Source: an uncultured Eubacteriales bacterium (lineage in GTDB: Bacteria; Bacillota; Clostridia; Christensenellales; UBA1242). Taken from it: 19,041 bases of DNA. The stretch spans positions 1-19,041 of the forward strand of contig CAJJIV010000009.1 of assembly GCA_905187655.1 (NCBI GenBank). Reading direction: 5' to 3'. The notes beneath the pieces are model-generated. The model saw only the letters and a program-made list of their open reading frames with translations, was not told where the DNA came from and made no database searches. A program made the translations under genes and the position numbers. Shown piece after piece: positions 1 through 7,348 of this stretch (positions are counted from its first letter, which is position 1; every line of letters starts with the position of its first letter).

Positions 1-198
1 GTTTTTGGGAACAAAGAAAATAAAATTAATTCAGAGCCAGTAGCAAATGCAATTGCTAAATATTTTTCTTGTGTAGTATTAAATTTAAAAGATGTGCCAA
101 CAATTACAATAAATAAAAAAGTTGAAGATTCTAAAATTAACTTTAATATCCTAAAAGATTTTTTAATTATTTCAAACCAAAATAAAAAAAGTAATTGA
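1..198 (+). CDS. 3' end of an unrecognised protein-coding gene (partial)
   Basis: Frame 1 is open from the window edge to a TGA at 196-198, giving the last 65 residues of a protein whose start lies to the left. The visible part begins VFGNKENKINSEPVANAIAK and ends in a lysine/asparagine-rich tail (QNKKSN). I see no motif that fixes a family. In many Firmicutes a PrsA-like gene follows mfd, but this tail does not convincingly match the Mfd C-terminus, so no function is assigned. The -35 element of the next gene's likely promoter overlaps this stop codon. The reading frame itself is supported by base composition and by ending just before that promoter. Confidence 0.6.
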   Translation, partial: VFGNKENKINSEPVANAIAKYFSCVVLNLKDVPTITINKKVEDSKINFNILKDFLIISNQNKKSN

Positions 199-223
199 TT
201 TTCTATTGCGGTTGCTTTATAAT
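195..223 (+). promoter_or_regulatory. Sigma-A-type promoter of the foldase lipoprotein gene
   Basis: TTGATT at 195-200 and a perfect TATAAT at 218-223 are separated by 17 bp. The -35 hexamer overlaps the TGA stop of the upstream gene. Transcription would begin near 230, leaving a leader of about 40 nt before the start codon at 272. The lipoprotein gene therefore can be transcribed independently of the gene before it. Confidence 0.7.
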
Positions 224-271
224 TAAATAAATTTTAATATGAATTGACTAAATATAAAGGTGCGGAAAATT

Positions 272-1927
272 ATGAAAAAAAGATTAATTTCAATAATTGC
301 AAGTGTTTGCTTAATTGTTTGCTCGGTTTTTACGTTTGTGGGTTGTGATTTATATCACGATAACAATAGCAGATACTATAAAGAAGTGGTTGCTAAGGTT
401 GGCGATGAGGAAATAACAAGAAATGAAGTTTTAACGATGTTTAACTATTACTATTACACAAACTATTATTATTACTATGGATATAGTGAAGATGATGTTT
501 ATGAAATGGTTTTAGAAGCATTAATAAAGAATAAAATAAAAGTTATAGAAGCTAAAAAGATACCTGAACTTGCTTTAACAGAAGAAGATAAAACAAGAAT
601 ATGGCAGTCTGTTTTTGAATATGTAGATAGTCAAATAGATTCAATTGAAACTGAGATAAGAACAACTCTTGGCGTAGAAGAAGAAGCGGAAGAAGAGAAG
701 TCAACTACCGATTATAAAACGTATTCAGATGAATATGTAAAAACAATTCCAGGACAAGAAGCTGAAGAGCCAATTACCATTAAAACTAAGGAAGAGTTTT
801 TAAAAGACTTAACAGCCAGTGTTGACAAGAATGTCGACTATTACAAATATTTGGCATATAGAAAATATCTTTCACAGTTAAAACGAAGTGCAGAAATTTA
901 TGAAAAAAATCCAGGCACAACCGAACAAATTTTTGATAAAGAATTGCAAAGATTATATGATTATTACGAAGAAAGTCGTATAGTTACAAAATACAACAAC
1001 TATTGTAAGTCTAAATTAAATATTACCAATGAGCAGATAGAACAAAAATACATCGAACTTTTAAACACTCAAAAACAGAACTTTGATATAGGGAGTAATT
1101 ATAATAAAACCATTACTAGCAGTTCAAATGAAGATCTAATTTTATATAACAAAAGCAGTGACCATTTTTATGTTCAACAAATTTTGTTAAAGTATGCAGA
1201 TTATAATGATGACCTAAGAACAAGTGAATACTTAAAAGGTTTAGATAGTTACTCTTCAAGTTCATCTTCTTCACTAGAAAATGATTTTGTAAAAGAATAT
1301 CAGGAAGAAAGAGAAAAGTATGCTCTTGGGGAGGGTAACCTAAATATGGATTACATTAACCCTGATACTGGTCATACAAATGAAGATAACGATGGAAATG
1401 AACTTACCTTTACTTTTGCTGAATTTGATGGAATGATAGCCGATTTACAAGCAAAATATGACAGTGGTTTATTATCAGATTCAGAATTTATTAAGGGGTT
1501 TTATAAATTAAAATTTGAATTTAGTAAAGATTCCAATGTGACAGACTTGACAAAACTTTCAAATCAATATGGATACTGCCTATCTACTAATAGTGCAGAT
1601 AGCAATAGCTATGTTACTGAGTTTTCCGATTGTGCTTATGAAACCTACAACGAATTTAAAAATGGAAATCTTAAAATTACAAGATGCATAACGGACTTTG
1701 GTGTTCATTATTTGTTATGCACAAACACAACAACAGCTGGCGAGAAAGGATTAGATTATCAATATTCACCAGTAACAAATGAAACAGTAGGTGATTACAT
1801 TTATGAGTTGCTTGTTACCGAAGCACTTAGTAACTGTATAAGCGAAGTAGAATCTTCTCTTTATAATAAATATCAAAATAGTGGACTTATTGAAATAAAA
1901 TTTGATAATTACAAAGATGTCCTATAA
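272..1927 (+). CDS. PrsA/SurA-like foldase lipoprotein with a divergent parvulin-like domain
   Basis: Predicted exported lipoprotein of 551 residues, probably a folding factor on the outer face of the membrane. The ATG at 272 is preferred over an in-frame GTG at 260 because AAAGGTG (256-262) forms a Shine-Dalgarno site 9 nt upstream and contains that GTG. The N-terminus has a KKR charge cluster, a hydrophobic helix and a lipobox ending FVGC (Cys25). A SurA-N-like start (VAKVGDEEITRNEV, about residues 40-53) is followed by helical, charged sequence. Residues 299-308 (FYVQQILLKY) look like the first strand of a parvulin domain, and 433-483 like its C-terminal half, including a FGVH ending with His479. 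About 100 residues lie between these halves, including a run of seven serines. The usual first active-site His is Gln here, so isomerase activity is doubtful and a chaperone role is possible. Residues 57-71 are tyrosine-rich. The family call is by pattern only. Confidence 0.75.
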   Translation: MKKRLISIIASVCLIVCSVFTFVGCDLYHDNNSRYYKEVVAKVGDEEITRNEVLTMFNYYYYTNYYYYYGYSEDDVYEMVLEALIKNKIKVIEAKKIPELALTEEDKTRIWQSVFEYVDSQIDSIETEIRTTLGVEEEAEEEKSTTDYKTYSDEYVKTIPGQEAEEPITIKTKEEFLKDLTASVDKNVDYYKYLAYRKYLSQLKRSAEIYEKNPGTTEQIFDKELQRLYDYYEESRIVTKYNNYCKSKLNITNEQIEQKYIELLNTQKQNFDIGSNYNKTITSSSNEDLILYNKSSDHFYVQQILLKYADYNDDLRTSEYLKGLDSYSSSSSSSLENDFVKEYQEEREKYALGEGNLNMDYINPDTGHTNEDNDGNELTFTFAEFDGMIADLQAKYDSGLLSDSEFIKGFYKLKFEFSKDSNVTDLTKLSNQYGYCLSTNSADSNSYVTEFSDCAYETYNEFKNGNLKITRCITDFGVHYLLCTNTTTAGEKGLDYQYSPVTNETVGDYIYELLVTEALSNCISEVESSLYNKYQNSGLIEIKFDNYKDVL

Positions 1928-1941
1928 GATTTGCAAATTTT

Positions 1942-1977
1942 AACAAGACCCCCTAAATAGGGTCTTGTTTTTTATTT
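1942..1977 (+). terminator. Rho-independent terminator after the foldase gene
   Basis: A perfect 10-bp stem (AACAAGACCC at 1942-1951, GGGTCTTGTT at 1960-1969) with an 8-nt loop runs into a T-rich tract at 1968-1977. It starts 15 nt after the TAA stop and separates the lipoprotein gene from dinB. Confidence 0.9.
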
Positions 1978-2007
1978 TGTAAAATTTTTAAATTTCAAGT
2001 AAAACAA

Positions 2008-2036
2008 TTGAAAAATATAAAATCTAGGTGTAGAAT
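2008..2036 (+). promoter_or_regulatory. Promoter of dinB
   Basis: TTGAAA at 2008-2013 and TAGAAT at 2031-2036 are 17 bp apart. Transcription would begin around 2043, exactly where the SOS-box-like palindrome starts, so a bound repressor would block initiation. Confidence 0.65.
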
Positions 2037-2042
2037 TAATAT

Positions 2043-2056
2043 AGAACATATGTTTG
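2043..2056. promoter_or_regulatory. Probable LexA (SOS/Cheo) box of dinB
   Basis: AGAACATATGTTTG differs from the Bacillus LexA consensus CGAACRNRYGTTYC only at its first and last positions. The GAAC-N4-GTTT core is present. It sits just downstream of the -10 hexamer and 17 bp before the dinB start codon, the usual place for a repressor site. The gene behind it encodes a translesion polymerase, a classic SOS target. The match is seen directly; LexA binding is inferred. Confidence 0.75.
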
Positions 2057-2072
2057 ATATAAAGGTGTCAAG

Positions 2073-3329
2073 ATGTCGGTTATTCTCCATTCAGATTTAA
2101 ATAATTTTTATGCCAGTTGTGAGTGCTTGCTTAATCCAGCACTTGCAGGCAAGCCTGTTGCTGTTTGTGGCAAAGTAAGTGAGCGACATGGAATTGTTCT
2201 TGCAAAAAATTATTTAGCAAAGGCACAAGGTATAAAAACTGGTATGACAGTTATAGAGGCTAGGTCAAAATCTAAAGATATTGTTTTTGTTGAACCGCAT
2301 CATGACATATATATGTATTATTCACAAAAAGTTAAAAATATTTATAGGCAATATACTGATAAAATTGAATCTTTTGGAATAGATGAAGCGTGGCTAGATG
2401 TAACTGAAAGTGTTAAGGCTTTTGGTGATGGTGAAAAAATTGCACAGGAGATAAGAAGGCGTGTTAAAGAAGAAATTGGACTTACTGTATCAATAGGAGT
2501 TAGTTTTAATAAAACCTTTGCAAAACTTGGTTCAGACCTAAAAAAGCCAGATGCCGTGTCTGTTATTTCAAAACAGAATTACAAAGATGTTGTTTGGAAA
2601 TTGCCAGTAGAAAGTTTATTGGGTGTGGGTAAGGCAACAACCAGTAAACTTAATAAAATAGGAATATGGACAATAGGTTCACTTGCCAAATTTGACATTA
2701 GAATAATAAAAGATAAACTTGGTAAATGTGGTGAGCAAATTTGGAATTGGGCAAATGGAGAAGATTTTGACCCTGTAAAAAAAGACAACGAATTTGAAGA
2801 AGTCAAGTCGGTTGGAAATAGTACCACTTTTTATCGAGATATAGATGATTATAACGACATAGTTACATTAATTTGTATGTTGTCTGAAAGTGTTGTTTAC
2901 CGAATGAAAAAATACAATGTAGGATATGCAAAGACATTGCATTTGTCTTTGATTACTAATGATTTGTCTCATTATGGAATGCAAAGTGCATTTACAAACC
3001 CAACTATGTCTTCAAATGACTTAATAGCACTTGCAACTAAAATATATAGAGACAACTTTGTCTCTCTTGGAAAAATAAGGGGTATAGGTGTGTCGGTTTC
3101 AAACTTCATAAAAGAAGAACAATTGCTAATAACAACCATGCAACAGCAACGGGATAAAAATGAACATATAGATAAGGCCATAGAATCGCTTAGATCAAGA
3201 TATGGGAATTCTTCAATAAAACGAGGCCTTTTACTTTTTGATAAGAGATTTGACCAAATTGAAATAAATGGTGCCAATATAACAGCCCAAAACTTAGGCC
3301 TTCAATCTACTTCAATCCACCAAACGTAA
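2073..3329 (+). CDS. dinB: Y-family translesion DNA polymerase (Pol IV / DinB type)
   Basis: A 418-residue low-fidelity polymerase that copies damaged template in the cytoplasm. The ATG at 2073 follows AAAGGTG (2061-2067) with 5 nt spacing. The palm begins ILHSDLNNFYASCE with metal ligand Asp8, and the second catalytic motif is SFGIDEAWLDV with Asp104 and Glu105. The dNTP-contact region around RHGIVLAKNYLAK (38-50) is present. The helix-hairpin-helix region follows (LLGVGKATTSKLNKIGI), with the little-finger domain in roughly the last 180 residues. The ASCECL and DEAWLDV variants resemble Clostridia DinB proteins. I see no clear beta-clamp-binding peptide at the C-terminus; AQNLGL is at best a weak candidate. 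Control by LexA is likely from the upstream box. The last 28 nt overlap a convergent minus-strand gene. A UmuC-type assignment is less likely because of the length and motif set. Confidence 0.95.
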   Translation: MSVILHSDLNNFYASCECLLNPALAGKPVAVCGKVSERHGIVLAKNYLAKAQGIKTGMTVIEARSKSKDIVFVEPHHDIYMYYSQKVKNIYRQYTDKIESFGIDEAWLDVTESVKAFGDGEKIAQEIRRRVKEEIGLTVSIGVSFNKTFAKLGSDLKKPDAVSVISKQNYKDVVWKLPVESLLGVGKATTSKLNKIGIWTIGSLAKFDIRIIKDKLGKCGEQIWNWANGEDFDPVKKDNEFEEVKSVGNSTTFYRDIDDYNDIVTLICMLSESVVYRMKKYNVGYAKTLHLSLITNDLSHYGMQSAFTNPTMSSNDLIALATKIYRDNFVSLGKIRGIGVSVSNFIKEEQLLITTMQQQRDKNEHIDKAIESLRSRYGNSSIKRGLLLFDKRFDQIEINGANITAQNLGLQSTSIHQT

Positions 3330-3532
3330 TCATTTAAAAATAAATATCGTTCTTGACCATTAAAGACGCAAGTATATCTTGTTCCAACTCCGCCACCTTT
3401 TAAACTTGCCATTGGTCGGCGATCAATTATTTTGTCTATAAAATATTTTTTACCATTGTCCCAAATTATATAAAGTGGAAACACTTTACCATCTTTGGTA
3501 AACTCGGCAACAACATCTAATTGCTTTATCAT
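3302..3532 (-). CDS. Small conserved-looking protein convergent with dinB, function unknown
   Basis: Encodes 76 residues ending in TGA. The sequence looks like a compact beta-rich domain: PLYIIWDNGKKYFIDKI, then SLKGGGVGTRYTC, then ERYLFLNDYVWWIEV. Many aromatics, glycine turns and little low-complexity sequence argue that it is a real gene rather than an antisense shadow. From general memory, small proteins of this style occur beside dinB in Clostridia, but I cannot confirm a family. It lies tail-to-tail with dinB with a 28-bp overlap, so the two mRNAs have complementary 3' ends. No clear Shine-Dalgarno site precedes the ATG (ATACAACTATG on the minus strand), which is unusual here; the only later Met is at residue 41. 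A plausible promoter lies just upstream. Confidence 0.75.
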   Translation of the reverse strand: MIKQLDVVAEFTKDGKVFPLYIIWDNGKKYFIDKIIDRRPMASLKGGGVGTRYTCVFNGQERYLFLNDYVWWIEVD

Positions 3533-3565
3533 AGTTGTATTATTTGAAAAAAATTAGCAAACTAT

Positions 3566-3594
3566 ACTTTAATTGTTTTTGAAAATACCTGCAA
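3566..3594 (-). promoter_or_regulatory. Possible promoter of the small minus-strand gene
   Basis: On the minus strand TTGCAG (3594-3589) and TAAAGT (3571-3566) are 17 bp apart. The start point would lie about 25-30 nt before the ATG. It overlaps the promoter of the divergent ABC exporter operon, so the two may interfere with each other. The match to consensus is moderate. Confidence 0.4.
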
Positions 3595-3605
3595 TATGAT
3601 ATAAT
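3579..3605 (+). promoter_or_regulatory. Extended -10 promoter of the ABC exporter operon
   Basis: TGATATAAT at 3597-3605 is an extended -10 element with a perfect TATAAT (3600-3605). The best -35 is TTGAAA at 3579-3584, with a short 15-bp spacer that the extended -10 could compensate for. The exporter start codon is 30 nt downstream of the -10. Confidence 0.65.
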
Positions 3606-3635
3606 ACAAAAGTGAGATAACAATTAAGGTGAAGA

Positions 3636-5399
3636 ATGTTTAAATTAAGAAAATATCTGGCGCAATACAAGGGGTTGCTAGTTCTGGGCCCAGTATGTAA
3701 AGCACTAGAAACGGTATCAGATATTATTACCCCATACTTAATGGCGATGGTTATTGATATAGGTATATCTAATAACGATACACGCTTTATATACATTATG
3801 TGTGGAATAATTGTAGTAATAAACTTATTAAGTTTTGTATTTACTGTTGTGTGTCAAAAGTGTTCTTCGGTAGTACAAATGGGTGTGTGTAAAAACATAA
3901 GAAAAGATATGTTTGCTCATATAAATACACTTTCGCATGCAGAATTAGATAAATTTTCAACGGTGACACTAACAAACAGAATGGTACACGATGTAGACCA
4001 GGTTGGTACTGCTGTTGGTATTACTATACGTAATATTTCCAGGGCGCCATTTTTAGCCATTGGGTCATTTATTATGGTTTGCATGATAAATGTTAAATTG
4101 TCATTGATATTTTTGGCACTTATGCCAATAATTCTTTTTGTAGTGTTATTTATAATGAACAAAAACAGTCCCAAGTATAGCGACTTAAAGGTTAAATTGG
4201 ACAATGTTACAAATGTTGCTCGTGACAATTTGGATAGTGTAAGGGTTGTTAGAGCATTTAATAAGCAAGCCTATGAAAGTGAAAGGTTTACTAAATCCAA
4301 TAAAGAGTTCACCTCTGTAAATATGAGCATCGCAAAAACTGCTTCATTATTGCAACCATTAATTAGTATGCTAGTAAACTTTGGTATAATTGCAATTATT
4401 TGGATTGGGGGAATTCAAGTTAACGTAGGAAACATAACAACAGGTAACTTGTTGGCTTTTGTTAACTATTTAACAACCATTTCTGCGGCACTTGTTGTAA
4501 TTGCAAGAATGATAATTATTTATACTCGTACTGGTGCATCTACAAAAAGAATAAAGGAAGTATTTAACACGACAAATTCAATAGAAAATCCTAAACGTGT
4601 GGTAGATGTAAACTTTGAAGATGCACTTGGCAAAATTGAATTTAAAAATGTTAACTTTTCATATAATAATGCTAAAAACGTTGTTAACGACTTATCTGTT
4701 GTAATTAATCCGGGAGATGTTGCTGGTATTATTGGTGGTACTGGCTCAGGAAAGTCCTCTATAGTTAATTTAATACCAAGATTTTACGATGTTAAAAGTG
4801 GCGAAGTGCTAATTGATGACATCAATGTTAAAAAATATGATTTAAAAGTTTTAAGAAAAATCGTTGGAATAGTTCCACAAAACCCAGTTCTGTTTGAAGG
4901 TACCTTGCGAGAAAATATGCAATGGCGAAAAGAAGATGCAACCGATGAAGAAATTATAAAAGCATTAAAAATTGCACAAGCATATGACTTTGTGAAAGAA
5001 TTACCAGACTTTTTAGACCATAAAGTTTTGCGTGGAGGAACAAACTTTTCGGGTGGTCAACGTCAAAGATTAACTATTGCACGTGCATTAGTAGGTTCTC
5101 CAAAAATTATAATTTTAGATGATTCTAGTTCAGCACTTGACTTTGCTACTGATGCTGCCCTAAGAAAGGCTATTTCTTCTAATCTTTACAATAGCACGGT
5201 TGTACTTGTTTCTCAGCGTGCAACAACATTAATGAATGCAAATGTAATAATAGTTATCGATAATGGTGATATTGTGGGTATTGGCACACATGAAAAATTA
5301 TTAAAGACTTGCACTGTTTATCAGGAAATTTATTACTCACAAAACCCTGAGGAGAAAAAAGAAAACTCTAAAAAGAAAGTTAGTGGGGGTGAAGTGTAA
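3636..5399 (+). CDS. ABC exporter half-transporter with degenerate ATPase site (subunit A)
   Basis: A 587-residue fusion of a six-helix exporter domain (about 15-300) and an ATPase domain (about 332-570). The SD AAGGTGA precedes the ATG at 3636. The nucleotide-binding motifs are Walker A GGTGSGKSS (367-375), Q-loop Gln415, signature FSGGQ (471-475) and Walker B IIILDD (491-496). The usual catalytic Glu is Asp496 and the H-loop His is Gln527 (VSQRATT). This is the pattern of the degenerate subunit in heterodimeric exporters such as TM287/288, BmrCD and LmrCD. The stop overlaps the next start (TAATG), so the partner is translationally coupled. Such pairs export drugs, lipids or peptides; the substrate here cannot be told. 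No peptidase or other extra domain is visible. Confidence 0.93.
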   Translation: MFKLRKYLAQYKGLLVLGPVCKALETVSDIITPYLMAMVIDIGISNNDTRFIYIMCGIIVVINLLSFVFTVVCQKCSSVVQMGVCKNIRKDMFAHINTLSHAELDKFSTVTLTNRMVHDVDQVGTAVGITIRNISRAPFLAIGSFIMVCMINVKLSLIFLALMPIILFVVLFIMNKNSPKYSDLKVKLDNVTNVARDNLDSVRVVRAFNKQAYESERFTKSNKEFTSVNMSIAKTASLLQPLISMLVNFGIIAIIWIGGIQVNVGNITTGNLLAFVNYLTTISAALVVIARMIIIYTRTGASTKRIKEVFNTTNSIENPKRVVDVNFEDALGKIEFKNVNFSYNNAKNVVNDLSVVINPGDVAGIIGGTGSGKSSIVNLIPRFYDVKSGEVLIDDINVKKYDLKVLRKIVGIVPQNPVLFEGTLRENMQWRKEDATDEEIIKALKIAQAYDFVKELPDFLDHKVLRGGTNFSGGQRQRLTIARALVGSPKIIILDDSSSALDFATDAALRKAISSNLYNSTVVLVSQRATTLMNANVIIVIDNGDIVGIGTHEKLLKTCTVYQEIYYSQNPEEKKENSKKKVSGGEV

Positions 5400-7219
5400 T
5401 GAAAAACAGTAAAGAAAAAAAGATTCCACTTTCTCGTCCACATCTATCCAAACAAGAGAAAAAACAAAAACAAACCGAAGAGAAAAGTCTGTTTACTTCT
5501 GCACTAAAACACTCGGGTGAATATAAGCAATATGTTATTTGGGCACTTGTGTTTATGGTAATAGGCAACATTTTGGATTTGTTAGTTCCTATTTATATTG
5601 GTAAATGCGTAGATTGTATTATTGGTGTTGGTAATGTTGATTTTTCTAGACTAACAATCAACATCGTAATAATGGTTGTTATAGCCTTAGTTAATTTATT
5701 GTTTACATGGTTATATAATTTGTATGCTAATATTTATTGTTATAAAACTAGCGAACATATAAGAAAAATGTTCTTTAAAAAAATAAATAGTGTTCCAATT
5801 AAGTTTATAGATGGAACCACGCATGGTGACCTTCTAAATAGAATGGTCAATGATGTAGAAATTGTTACCGATGGTCTGGTAGAAGCAATAATTTCTATTT
5901 CTTCAGGTATTTTTACAATTGTTGGGACACTAATTTGCATGGTATTGTTAAATGTTCAATTGGCAATAATAATTGCAATAATAACTCCGGCATCATTAAT
6001 TTCTGCGTATATTATTGCGAAAAAAACTAATACATTATTTGTTGCACAAGCGAAAACGACAGGAGATATGAGTGGTTATCTTGAAGAAATAATTGGTAGT
6101 CAACGAGTTGTTAAGGCTTTTAATCATGAAGAACAAAGTAAAGAGAACTTTAAGGAAATAAATGATGAATTAACAGTTGTTTCAGAGCGGGCAAAGTTTT
6201 ATTCTTTTTTAGCTCCGCCGTTCACACGATTTATTAATGGTTTTGTATATGTAATAGTTGGATTTTTTGGCGCTTTGTCGGCTCTTAAAGGAAAAATTAG
6301 TATTGGAACAATAAGTAGTTTTTTGTCTTATGCCAATTCTTACGGAAAGCCATTTGATGAATTGTCAAGTGAAATTACCGAGTTGCAGGCGGCATTTGCA
6401 TCTGCAAAGCGTATCTTTGCTGTTTTAGATGAACCAGATGAGGTGTCTGATGCTGGAAATAAGGAATTATCCTTCTGTGATGGAAGCGTAAAAATAGATA
6501 ATATAAGTTTTTCTTATAATCCAAAAACTGAATTAATTAAAGGTTTTAATTTAGATGTTAAACCGGGTCAAAAAATTGCAATTGTTGGACCAACTGGTTG
6601 TGGAAAAACAACATTTATTAACTTGCTAATGCGTTTTTATGACATAACCGATGGAACAATCTATGTTTCAGGAGAAGATATAAGAACGGTTACAAGAGCG
6701 AGTCTTAGAACAAAGTACGGAATGGTTTTGCAAGAAAGTTGGCTATTCTATGGCACAATTAAAGACAACATTGCTTATGGAAACCAAAATGCTAGTATGG
6801 AAGAAATTATAGAAGCGGCTAAAATGGCAGGTGCACACGATTTTATTGAAAAACTTCCAAATAAATATAACACCTTGGTTACCGAAGGTGGGAATAATAT
6901 AAGTCAAGGACAGAAACAGTTAATTTGTATTGCAAGAATAATGTTAATTAAACCTCCTATGTTAATATTAGATGAGGCAACTAGTAACATCGATACCCGA
7001 ACGGAAATGAAAATACAAGAGGCTTTTGCAAAAATTATGGAAGGCAGGACAAGCTTTATAGTTGCTCATAGACTTTCTACAATAAAAAATGCCGACATAA
7101 TTTTGGTTATGAACAAAGGCAATATAATAGAACAGGGTAATCACGAAGAGTTATTAAAGAAAAAAGGATTTTATTATAACTTGTATAATAGTCAATTTGT
7201 GCGAATGAAAAAAGTGTAA
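5399..7219 (+). CDS. ABC exporter half-transporter with canonical Walker B and non-canonical signature (subunit B)
   Basis: A 606-residue partner of the preceding gene, starting in a TAATG overlap behind a GGGGGTGAAG ribosome site. The first 30 residues are very lysine-rich and cytoplasmic. Membrane helices span about 45-300 and the ATPase domain about 363-600. Walker A is GPTGCGKTT (397-405), the Q-loop is Gln445, Walker B is LILDE (522-526) with catalytic Glu526, and the H-loop is VAHRLST with His557. The signature is ISQGQ (501-505) instead of LSGGQ. The altered signature faces the degenerate Walker site of subunit A, while subunit A's intact FSGGQ faces this subunit's intact catalytic site. 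One hydrolytic site per heterodimer is therefore expected. The operon ends with a terminator. Confidence 0.94.
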   Translation: MKNSKEKKIPLSRPHLSKQEKKQKQTEEKSLFTSALKHSGEYKQYVIWALVFMVIGNILDLLVPIYIGKCVDCIIGVGNVDFSRLTINIVIMVVIALVNLLFTWLYNLYANIYCYKTSEHIRKMFFKKINSVPIKFIDGTTHGDLLNRMVNDVEIVTDGLVEAIISISSGIFTIVGTLICMVLLNVQLAIIIAIITPASLISAYIIAKKTNTLFVAQAKTTGDMSGYLEEIIGSQRVVKAFNHEEQSKENFKEINDELTVVSERAKFYSFLAPPFTRFINGFVYVIVGFFGALSALKGKISIGTISSFLSYANSYGKPFDELSSEITELQAAFASAKRIFAVLDEPDEVSDAGNKELSFCDGSVKIDNISFSYNPKTELIKGFNLDVKPGQKIAIVGPTGCGKTTFINLLMRFYDITDGTIYVSGEDIRTVTRASLRTKYGMVLQESWLFYGTIKDNIAYGNQNASMEEIIEAAKMAGAHDFIEKLPNKYNTLVTEGGNNISQGQKQLICIARIMLIKPPMLILDEATSNIDTRTEMKIQEAFAKIMEGRTSFIVAHRLSTIKNADIILVMNKGNIIEQGNHEELLKKKGFYYNLYNSQFVRMKKV

Positions 7220-7259
7220 AGCATAAAAGGTATAATTTTGTAAAAAAGTGAAATAATTA

Positions 7260-7302
7260 AAAAAGTTTCCGAAAGATAATTTCGGAAACTTTTTGTTTTT
7301 TT
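7260..7302 (+). terminator. Rho-independent terminator of the ABC exporter operon
   Basis: A perfect 15-bp stem (7260-7274 with 7280-7294, core AAGTTTCCGAAA) with a 5-nt loop GATAA is followed by a T-rich run to about 7302. It lies 40 nt past the exporter stop and just before the rpoB promoter, so rpoBC is a separate unit. Confidence 0.93.
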
Positions 7303-7313
7303 ATTAAAAGGTG

Positions 7314-7342
7314 TTGACTTTTTTTTGCGGATATAGTAAAAT
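7314..7342 (+). promoter_or_regulatory. Sigma-A-type promoter of rpoBC
   Basis: TTGACT at 7314-7319 and TAAAAT at 7337-7342 are exactly 17 bp apart, the closest to consensus spacing and -35 in the window. Transcription should start near 7349, about 200 nt upstream of the rpoB start codon. Confidence 0.85.
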
Positions 7343-7348
7343 ACTTGG

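Noticed and set aside
196..198. Possibility that TGA codes for Trp as in Mollicutes
   Set aside because: TGA ends this frame just at a promoter and also ends the small gene at 3302; Trp codons seen in conserved proteins are TGG.
260..271. GTG start four codons upstream for the foldase lipoprotein
   Set aside because: The GTG is part of the AAAGGTG ribosome site serving the ATG at 272, and the signal peptide is well formed from 272.
3471..3488. Perfect TAAAGTG-GAAA-CACTTTA hairpin with a GNRA loop downstream of dinB
   Set aside because: It lies inside the small minus-strand gene and lacks a T tract, so I do not call it the dinB terminator.
3611..3625. GTGAGATAACAATT resembling part of the lac operator
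   Set aside because: It lacks the full symmetrical operator, lies in an unrelated organism, and overlaps an ordinary ribosome-site leader; chance similarity.
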